DNA from: Rheum nobile
Lineage: Eukaryota; Streptophyta; Magnoliopsida; Caryophyllales; Polygonaceae
Assembly (NCBI GenBank): GCA_027886185.1
Contig: WOAB01000568.1
Coordinates: 8,192,501 to 8,256,500, forward strand
DNA length: 64,000 bases
Reading direction: 5' to 3'
In this document: positions 55,980 through 64,000 of the stretch, piece after piece
Layout: each line of letters begins with the position of its first letter
Numbering within the stretch: position 1 is the stretch's first letter
Program-made: the position numbers and the translations under genes
The notes under the pieces: model-generated
The model's database searches: none
What the model was told of the DNA's origin: nothing
Seen by the model: only the letters and a program-made list of their open reading frames with translations

Positions 55980-58264
55980 TGTAATATCCCACATTTTGTA
56001 TGGGTAAATTTTGAATTTTCTTAAGCCCATATTGCGAGTCAGATTTATTTCAGGGAAAGATGAACATTTTGTGTAATGTTTAATCTCTGTAATATTTTTC
56101 TGAGCAATATAAAATACAGTTAACGTATTTTCGGGCTAAAAGGTCATCCGCGTACAAATATATTTAACCCGGGGTTAAAAATACGTTACCACTTAAGGTA
56201 AAAACGACAAAGAGTCGGAGGGAGGCACGCCTTGACCGCACCCTGTGGTGAAGGGAGTGCCGCACCCCGCGGTAAGGGCTAGCGAGCAGCTTCGACAGCT
56301 TGTTGTGCAACTTGGCGAGGCTACGTTATAGGTTTGAGGTGTCATCTGACCTACTCCCTCTAGCTTGTACATGTCCTAGTATACGTGTCTTGCTGATGGA
56401 AGGCTTGGGAGAGCTTTAAATAGAGGAGGAGAGGCGGAGGAGGAGCCAGAAGACAGCTCCCTCACCATCTTCTTCCTCCCAAAAACCTCCATTTCTTGCT
56501 GAGGTTCGAGCTTTGTTTTTTGTGTGATTCGAACACCTTTTCGATCAGTAGAAGGGTGGTTCTTAGAGGTGTTGTTAAGCTTAAGAAGGTGGGAGGCCCA
56601 ACCAAGAACAAATCGAAGCCGATCGGATCGATTTGGGTAAGTTTCTCCCCAATAACTCCATCGTTTTCTGCTTCTGTCATGGCGCCGTACCCCGCGGTCA
56701 GAGGCCACCGCGCCCAGCGGCCAAGCACCACACCCCGCGGTGACTGACCTACCGCACCCCGCGGCAAGCATGGGTCCGTGGTGTGTGTGTGTGTCTTGGG
56801 TGTTGGTTCTTGGGCGAAGCTTGGACCCTTCGATTCTTATTCCTTTAGATTCATATATGTAGATATTGAATCTAACTTGGAGTCTTGTTATGAGTTATTC
56901 CATATGGATTTATTTTCCAGGACCTGTCCCAATTCCAGACTCGGAAACCTTTACTCCTAAGCTTGCAAAGCTTTCGTCAGATCTAAGGCAAGTGGCGGTT
57001 CGCTCTTGCTTATCATTCCATAATTCCATTAATTATCAATTGTTTAATTGTTAATTAATTTGGATTGATTATTCTTCATGTCTGGGAACAACTTTATGAA
57101 ACTATTTTGGAAAGTAAAACATATATTATAATAGGTTGTATTTCTGCTAGAATCAACGCTATTATAGATATATATTTTGGCATGAGGGCTTTGATATGAT
57201 TATTGCTGTGCTTGAACTATTTAGTTAGCACGAGTATTTATAGGGACGATGGGCTCTATGTGAGGTCCAGTCGTTTCTTTATAATTATTGGTAAAAGGGC
57301 AGTGGAGACCCTGACACCAACGGATGTGGATACGGACGATGGGCTCTATGTGAGGTCCAGTCGTTCTTGATCGTGTTGTGGATATCTAAAAGCTTATAAC
57401 GTGATGTGGTTTGTTTTGGAATTAAATAAGATAAGTGCCGATGAGTATGCACATGACTAATATACCCTCGACGAGTAGCACAGCTAAGTAATAGTGCAGC
57501 TAGGAAAACTCGTTTAAACTTGATCAGAGTACGTTCTCTTTCCAATCTGGATTCGCCCTGGGGCGGTGAGGTTGGTTGTGAACCGAAACATCTCGTCAGT
57601 TTTTGAACACTTATGTGTGATGCGTTAAACGTTCCAGACTTTGTCATATTTCCTATAAGACTCATTTCCGTTGGAGTCTTCTCTTCGGGTTGATTTCTGG
57701 GAAGACTCGGTCTTCCAGAATCTTCTCTTGTGCATACCTTTTGATATATCCCAGTAGGAGTATGAGGGTTGATTATCGTCATCGGTTATTATTCAAGGAG
57801 CGATGAGTCTAACCTAATACGACTACTCGAACCATCTGCTTTGTACCCTTGTATAGTCTTTCATTAGACTAACCAACCGTAATTGTTTTTTGCATGGTTG
57901 GCTGGTGTCATCCGTTCGATTCGGCACATCAGATTATCATCCAAGGAATGAAGGCTAGAACGACTATAAAAGTAAACGGTGTTTTAATGGTTTATCAGGC
58001 TACGATCCTTGGCGGGTGATCTTTATGATCAAGACCCATGTATTTATATTTATAAAGACTTCCGCTAAATACTCTGTTTTGTCCTATGGGGATTGGGATG
58101 TAATCCCAAAACATATGTTTTAATTAAAGGTTTTGATGTTTATATCTTAACCGTTGTTTATGAATTGTGTTTAAACCGGTAAAGCCTGGGGTGGCTTCGG
58201 TGTGGAAACCGAGGTCACTGGCGGTAATACCTTTCCAAACGGATTGAAATTTGGGGGTGTTACA
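55980..58264 (+). mobile_element. Solo LTR (2285 bp) with perfect target duplication
   Basis: TGTAATATCCCAC...GGGGGTGTTACA, flanked by TGAAC on both sides (55975-55979 and 58265-58269). Same family as 37643-40095 but opposite strand. GC-rich inverted repeats at 56236-56275 and 56683-56765 are of the ACCGCACCCCGCGGT type seen in Athila-3, not of the ACGGCGGTCGCCGT type of its sister solo LTR. Confidence 0.95.
56415..56422 (+). promoter_or_regulatory. TATA-like box of the solo LTR
   Basis: TTTAAATA followed by GAGGAGGAGAGG, about 435 bp into the LTR and between the two inverted-repeat clusters. Confidence 0.5.
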
Positions 58265-59435
58265 TGAACCAATCAACCTCGTTGGGTGCATGAAGATTGT
58301 AGGATCATGATTGTTAGATAAAAGCTTAAGGAACTCAGAATAACGATTCTCAGTTCCTTTCGCAGCGGAAGATAAACAATCAAACAAATGACAAGTTCCT
58401 TATAGTGGAAACCTTTGATTGCCAACTAGTAATCCAGGATAAAAACCACTACCTTTCTTTCGAAAGGATTTCAAAGTCCACTTCTTGATTTCTTATCTCT
58501 TTTGGTTACAACTTATCCTAGGAACGAACACACAGTTCATTTGCCTTACACACAGTTAGACAATCCTAGATAACTTAACACAATCAATAATCAATCTAAG
58601 AAACAGACTTTCGCACCTAGGAACTATCACTTACAGTCACAGGAACTTAACACTCAGCTCTTCTTCCTTGACTGGTTCCTCTTGATCTCGGTTTGCTTTG
58701 ATGATCTTTGTTTTGAGGTTCACACTAGATATTTGCTAATGAGTGTGAGTTCTTGTTTTAGTGCATAAAGATAACCCTTGGGTTAGTCTTCCTTTTATAG
58801 AGGATTCTTCGCAGCTCGATCCTCTCTTGGTTCCCACGGATTGAGCTTGCCCTAGGATTAGTGGTTCTCCTTGATCCACGTTGTTCTTGGCATGTGCAAA
58901 CAACCTAGGCAGCTCAGAATCTCTCTTGGTTGGTCAACTACCTCAAACGAGCCTTGTGGTGTCGTTGTCAAAACGCTTTCGTCCGAGGTTGAGTAAGCTG
59001 GCCGCTTGGGGAACCGTCTGTTGGACAGCGACGTCTTCATGTGTTGTCGCTTTCATCGTCTCTGTCCGAGGTAGAGGTTCTCTAGGCATCTTGTTCTTTA
59101 GCTCTTGGACCTTGGCAGACTTTTGGAAGCTTCGGACAAGTCGTTTTCGACACCTTTTGTCCGAGGTTGTGTGTCCCTAGATTTCTCGGGAATCGCAATG
59201 TCGCAAGCGCCATTTCTGGGCACACCTGGGTTCCTCTGGATTCCTTCAGCTGTCTTGTTCCTTTGGTTCCCTTGTTCTATTTGGCTTTCCTGCCTTAGGT
59301 AATTTCCTGTGGTTCCTTAAAACACATCTTTGAGATAAAACATTAGTATCATAATATTTGTCATCTTCAAAAATAGAGAAACTGAGGAACGGAACTCTCA
59401 AGGGAACCTAAGTTCCAGAGTTCCGTTTCCTAACA
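58265..59435 (-). repeat. 3' LTR of SIRE-like copia element (proximal part)
   Basis: Minus strand starts TGTTAGGAAACGGAACTC at 59435, preceded by the polypurine tract CAAAAAGGGGGAAAT (59436-59450). Repeated GGAACTC/GTTCC motifs occur. It is interrupted at 58265 by the solo LTR and continues to its left. Confidence 0.7.
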
Positions 59436-60038
59436 ATTTCCCCCTTTTTGATGATGACAAATACAAGGAACCTGACAACATAATAGGACTTTGAATCTTA
59501 TGAGACCATATTGAGATAACGGGATTTACAACATTACAGATTAGTGATAGAACATTCAATAGTTGCGAATTCTCCCTAAGCAAGTGAACAAGTTTATTTC
59601 AAATTCCCCCTTAGAAATAGAACTAGTTCAGAGTTCCTATTAATTCAGTAGTCTCCAAAGTTCAAGGTTTCTATCCTTTTCTTCCCCCTTTTGACATCAT
59701 CGAAAAGATTAAGTACAAGTTAAGAACATGATATCCAAGTGAATATGCAATTGCATCAATCCTAAAAAAAAGTCATAATGAGAACGTTAAGGCAAAGACA
59801 AATTGATCATTGGAGCGATTCCAAATATAGTCATTAAAGCTTCATTGATCATTGTTCAAAACACTTATACCACAATATAACAACTGACAACCGACAACAC
59901 AAACAGCAAATAGCAAGGAAGACAACAAAAGCAATCTTAAGAAAGACAACAAAAGGGATAGAAGAGGGGAGTAGGATCCTAAGGAAAACTACTAGCTCGC
60001 TGTGGCGTTGCAGCACTGGGAACCTAGAACAAGCGTTC
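59436..60038 (-). other. 3' non-coding region of SIRE-like element
   Basis: Two more polypurine-like tracts (minus-strand CTAAGGGGGAATT near 59605 and TCAAAAGGGGGAAG near 59690) precede the one at the LTR. Confidence 0.6.
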
Positions 60039-61643
60039 CTATGGCGTAGTAGCGGCCTCCTCTTCTGCATCCTTGTCGTCGGTTCCTACATTTTGGCCCG
60101 CGGCTTGATGAGCATTGATTGCACCTTGCCAATCCTTCTGCAGAACTTCCACCAGACTCTCGACAGCAGAACTGATACGCCCCAACTCTCTTACTTGATC
60201 ATGGATGGCGACCGTGTTGGCAGTCGAGCCTTCCAAGATAGCTTTTTCAATACGATCCAACGCAAGGAGGATCGCAGAGGAGTCTGAAGAGGGGGGTTGC
60301 TGAGGGTGGGAACTAGAACGGCCCTGGGAACTCGCCTTTTCCTTAGGCGGGATTTCTTCTGTTTCAGCAGGGTTGGGTTGTTGTTCCTTAGATTTCAGCT
60401 TCCGAACTGTGTGTATGGTAAGACATTTGTTGTAGGCAGTCTCGTGTGAGTCTTCTGGGTACTGATTGAGGTTGGAGAGTAGCTTCTTGATGATGTGAGG
60501 GAAGGGTAAAGCATGGGAGTCATGGGATGCACAGAATTGCATGTGAGCCAGCACAATACGGGGAAGATCCAACTGAACACCGGAGAGCACCTTGTCCATG
60601 TAGACGGCGTTGGTGATGAGGACTTCGTTCCTGTGCTCTTGCCTGGGAACCAAGTTGCGAGTGATCCAGAAATGCAGTAGCCGGTTTGCGATGGAGATAT
60701 CCTTCATCTCCAAAGATGAGGGGGATGCGCCATCATAAATTTTCTTCAATATTGCTCCTTTGGACTTGAACCCTTTTCCTTTAGGCCATCCCTTCTTCTG
60801 AGGCAGAATGCCAAACCCAGACCTTGGCTCGAGCCTTAGAGCAGACGCGATCAAGTTGGCAGACAAGGGATAGCTGATTCCCTTCCAGATAAGAATGGCA
60901 TCGTGACAGGGAGAGTTCTCCTTCTGTGATACAAACTCCATAGAGTGGTAAAATATCCGGACAACCTCGTCGGAAGCAGAGAAAGGCTCGTACAGTATCT
61001 CGTCCCACCCTTGGAACTGCAACAGAGAGTGGAACTCATCCAAAGCTTCTCCATAGAGTTCCTCATCCTCTTCTTCTAACTCCTGGGTCCAGAATTCTCT
61101 GCCGATAATGAGAGGTTTTAGGATCTTCCTTTTGGAGAAGGAAGAGGAGGCAGAGAGGGTGGTGGTTTTGGCCTTTTTTGTGGATTTGGTTTCATAGGAA
61201 ACAATGGCTTGGGAGCTTCTCTTCCTCTGTTGCATTCTTGTGGCGACAGAGGGGCCTGGGTTGGAAGTTTTGGATTTGAGGCTGATCGGGGAAGGCTCGG
61301 GGCTAAGGATCTCTTGAGGGGATTTATCCGGAGAGGAATCATGCGACCCGCCTTCAGAAATTGATTTTGTGACTGATTCTGAAGCCAAAGTGATGGCTTG
61401 CTCCTCTTCTTTGGGCATGGTTGGTTCCTCTTCCTCCTTTTCCTTATCCTTTGGTGGTTTCTCAAGCTTCTCTTCTGGTTTCTCTGCAGGTTTCGCCACG
61501 GGGTTTTCTTTGGGGAGGGATTTTGGAGAAGTGGAGGCAGAAACAGGCTTGGAGGAGTAGGCTTTAGCCTTCTTTTCGCGAAATGCTTGAAGAAAAGCAG
61601 CGTCCTCTTCATCCATAACAACGATTGGGTTAGGGTTGGCCAT
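60039..61643 (-). CDS. Intact env-like ORF of SIRE-like copia element (534 aa)
   Basis: Uninterrupted, starting MANPNPIVVMDEEDAAFLQA. Residues 1-180 are Lys/Glu/Pro/Ser-rich and probably disordered. Residues about 185-400 form a folded domain (PLIIGREFWTQELEEEDEEL, LLQFQGWDEILYEPF, VRIFYHSMEFV, YPLSANLIASALRLEP, NRLLHFWITRNLVPR) like the putative plant transposon domain in env-like ORFs of SIRE and Athila elements. The C-terminal part is Ser/Gln-rich and ends in a helix (ILLALDRIEKAILEG, VRELGRISSAVESLVEVLQ). No signal peptide or membrane anchor is seen. It is the only long undamaged ORF in the window. Function unknown; the position follows pol. Confidence 0.85.
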   Translation of the reverse strand: MANPNPIVVMDEEDAAFLQAFREKKAKAYSSKPVSASTSPKSLPKENPVAKPAEKPEEKLEKPPKDKEKEEEEPTMPKEEEQAITLASESVTKSISEGGSHDSSPDKSPQEILSPEPSPISLKSKTSNPGPSVATRMQQRKRSSQAIVSYETKSTKKAKTTTLSASSSFSKRKILKPLIIGREFWTQELEEEDEELYGEALDEFHSLLQFQGWDEILYEPFSASDEVVRIFYHSMEFVSQKENSPCHDAILIWKGISYPLSANLIASALRLEPRSGFGILPQKKGWPKGKGFKSKGAILKKIYDGASPSSLEMKDISIANRLLHFWITRNLVPRQEHRNEVLITNAVYMDKVLSGVQLDLPRIVLAHMQFCASHDSHALPFPHIIKKLLSNLNQYPEDSHETAYNKCLTIHTVRKLKSKEQQPNPAETEEIPPKEKASSQGRSSSHPQQPPSSDSSAILLALDRIEKAILEGSTANTVAIHDQVRELGRISSAVESLVEVLQKDWQGAINAHQAAGQNVGTDDKDAEEEAATTP

Positions 61644-62316
61644 TTGAGAGGAACTAAGAGGATTGCTGTGTGAAGAGAAAGAGAGGTAGAAGATCAGAGA
61701 GATGGAGAGCTTGTGTGATCAACTCGGAGCAACTAAGCACCTCTTTAAGGGCATTGAAGATCTGGGATGGCCAAGAGCTGAGGTGACCGTTGAAGCAAAT
61801 CCAGCCGTTGAGAAGATCAAGGCAAATCCGAAGCATTGAAGAAAGTTGCAGCTTTTCGGAACGGCTAACTTAAATTCAAAATTTGACCCTTTAGAGAAGA
61901 GGGAGGTCTGCCACTGATGAGACATGCCTTATCCCTGCCAATATGCCATAAATAGCGTCTGGGAGAGCCAAGCGAGCCGTTGGAGAGACACTACGTTCTG
62001 GTTCCTTTCTGACGACATTTTCAGCGAGCTAGAGGAATGTATGGGAACCTTTGGTGTGGGTTAAAACAAAGGAACCAAAAACAGTACGTTCCCATACTAG
62101 GAATCAGGGTAGGCTATTTATCGCATTGCACAATAATTCTCAGAGAGGGTTTAGAGATGGATCATAGAGAATTAAATTGAGCAATGAGGCAAGGGTAGGT
62201 CTTAGTACACAATCATCATTTCAGCTTGTAATGTTGGGTTTAGAAATATGATCAGATTGTGACTTTTTGGGCCATCAAAGAAATTTGAACAATGAGGAGT
62301 TGAAGAATAATGAGGA
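61644..62316 (-). other. Spacer between pol and env-like ORF, RT-RNase H missing
   Basis: Non-coding. RT and RNase H, expected here, are absent. Minus strand GCGATAAATAGCC near 62118 is TATA-like. Confidence 0.55.
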
Positions 62317-62727
62317 TCAAAAGGAAACGAACCAAAAAAATTTATCTAAGCCTTTATAAGAAACCATTATGACAAGAAGGGTTTGTAGCAAAAGATATAA
62401 CACAAGGACATCAAGACTCAACATGTAAAAGAAATCCTGGTTGGGGTCACCTTCTCCATTGAAGAACATGTGGGAAGATGAATCATTGAGGTCTCCACAG
62501 ATGTTGTCGTCATGCTCATGGTTCCCAGAAATGGATTGTTGTTCATTATCCATTGGAACTGGTGGAGAAGCCATTGGAGGGTTCCGTTCAGCAGGGCAGG
62601 AACTGGGAGGAGTGACATCTTCATCTGGATCTTCATGAGATAACTTGGGAAATGGGTCTTCAAAGGAACTGGTGGTGTTCTGCACAATCTTTCCAAGTGA
62701 TTTTTCATTAAAAAATAACATGAACAC
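62317..62727 (-). pseudogene. Post-integrase linker of SIRE-like pol, frameshifted
   Basis: It follows the integrase after a frameshift near 62715. It is acidic and Pro-rich (KLSHEDPDEDVTPPSSCPAE, HEHDDNICGDLND), as is the linker before RT in SIRE pol. After FFNGEGDPNQDFFYM the sequence leaves pol, marking the deletion of RT-RNase H. Confidence 0.7.
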
Positions 62728-63985
62728 TTTCTTCTACCTTTTTGGTCCTTTTGTTGAGGACCTTGTATGCCTTGTTGCCTGAGGCATATCCAATGAAGAT
62801 TCCTTCATCACTTCTTGGGTCGAACTTGCCAAGATTGTCCTTCCCATTGTTGTGCACAAAGCACTTGCATCCGAACACCCTTAGATGAGAGATGTTGGGA
62901 ACTCTTCCTCTTAGGAGTTCATAGGGTGTCTTCTCTGTGATAGGGCGAAGCATGGCTCTATTGATGATGTAGCATGCTGTGTTGATCGCCTCAGCCCAAA
63001 AGGATTGGGAAAGTCCACTTGAGATCAACATAGTTCGAGCCATGTCTTCCAAGGTCCTATTCTTTCTCTCCACTACTCCATTCTGTTGAGGAGTGTATGG
63101 TGCAGAGAAGTTGTGATCAATGCCATGCTCACTGCAAAAGGTTAGAAATTCTCCATTTTCGAATTCGGTACCATGGTCAGACCGAATAGCATTAAGTGAA
63201 CAATCAAGGGATTTTTCTAACAAGGGAACCAGGTCTTTAAAGCGATCAATGACTTCACTTTTAGATTTAATGAAAATGGTCCAAGTAAAGCGAGAGAAGT
63301 CATTGACAATAACAAAAATATACATGTTCCCTCCTAGGCTTTGAACTCTCATGGGTCCACAAAGATCCATGTGGATGAGCTCAAGAGGCCTTGAGGTGCT
63401 TACCATGTTTTTGGATTTGAAGGAACTACGAGCCTGTTTTCCTTTTACACAGTCAGAGCATGGTTCCTTAGATGTGCCACTCAGCTTTGGCAATCCTCTG
63501 ACTATTTCCTTTGAGTGTAGCTTTTGAATCAGCTTAGTGCTAGCATGACTGAGGCGTTGGTGCCACAACTCAGCTTGGTCATTCACGGTTGAGAGACACA
63601 GTTTCTCCTTGGGGACGAAGGATGGATCAACAATGTAAACATTGTTGAATCTCTTTCCTTTTAGGATGATTTGTCCCGAGGAGTCAAGAACTGAGCATTC
63701 GTTTGATCTAAATCTGACTTCATTGTCTCCTTGATCACACAGCTGTGACACACTTATTAGATCAAAACCAAGACTATCAACAAGGTGAACTTTGTTTACC
63801 TGAATGTGATCGTTGAGTTTCACAGTTCCTATTCCACAGATTTTCCCTTTGCTTTTGTCTCCAAAGGATATGTTCCCTCCTTGGAGAGGTTGAAGAGAGG
63901 TCATTTGATTTCTTTTTCCGGTCATATGGCATGAGCAACCACTATCAATGTACCATAGATGGGGTTGCCTCTCTTCTTTCTGCAC
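62708..63985 (-). pseudogene. SIRE-like copia protease and integrase
   Basis: 425 codons open; an in-frame TAG just upstream (near 63994) means the listed start is not the true one. The protease motif LWYIDSGCSCHMTG carries the catalytic DSG. The gag-pre-integrase zinc motif follows (LWHQRLSHAS, CSDCVKGKQA), then the integrase core: HMDLCGPM, IRSDHGTEFENGEF and QQNGVVERKNRTLEDMAR supply the D, D and E; FWAEAINTACYIINR and LRVFGCKCFVH follow. It ends at VEESVHVIF in a frameshift. The domains are intact but the polyprotein is not. Confidence 0.9.
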
Positions 63986-64000
63986 ATAAGGGAACTAAGA

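Overview
The window is repeat-rich nuclear DNA of a flowering plant, probably a dicot. I see no convincing single-copy host gene, rRNA, tRNA gene or CRISPR array. Nearly everything is LTR retrotransposon of plant lineages (CRM-type chromovirus, Athila-like and Tat-like Ty3/gypsy, SIRE-like Ty1/copia), with a LINE tail, a TRIM, a Stowaway-like MITE, a polyA retroposon and long solo LTRs. Lineage names come from remembered protein motifs and primer-binding sites, not from searches. The nested, decayed content suggests heterochromatin.

Layout. 1-2455: chromovirus pol with one frameshift, then a 3' UTR/LTR-like tail. 3.3-8.4 kb: decayed SIRE-like copia on the minus strand, holding a tandem duplication of about 2.27 kb (RNase H plus env-like ORF). 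8397-11194: long gypsy LTR. 11.2-13.5 kb: two decayed plus-strand ORFs. 13.6-14.5 kb: about 59-bp minisatellite. 14.58-18.15 kb: decayed Tat-like pol on the minus strand. 18.15-37.64 kb: one old CRM-like element split by two Athila-like elements, Athila-1 (18673-27150, plus) and Athila-2 (27260-35150, minus), the latter itself holding an LTR-like insert (about 31925-33216). 37643-40095: solo LTR with perfect 5-bp target duplication. 40.1-42.3 kb: mosaic with direct and inverted repeats. 42.3-43.96 kb: third CRM-like pol remnant, minus. 43.96-46.0 kb: LINE 3' part. 46041-53481: Stowaway-like MITE split by Athila-3 (46287-51862) and a polyA retroposon (52097-53217). 54244-54659: TRIM. 55980-58264: second solo LTR with perfect target duplication, inside a SIRE-like LTR whose element runs off the right edge (env-like ORF 60039-61643; protease/integrase 62708-63985).

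The three Athila-like elements have LTRs and primer-binding sites but encode at most gag, protease and an env-like ORF. None has reverse transcriptase, RNase H or integrase, so they look non-autonomous. They share cis-signals that look under selection: (i) an RNA hairpin capped by a GNRA loop whose outer stem varies by compensatory changes in the three elements, with a second near-identical copy about 130 nt away; (ii) a duplicated hairpin-plus-polypurine module, once at the 3' LTR and once about 0.6 kb upstream; (iii) GC-rich inverted repeats, different in each element but placed in the same slots (LTR and gag-protease linker). The same kind of repeat occurs in the two solo LTRs of an unrelated family. 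These shared non-coding signals are the most interesting content of the window.
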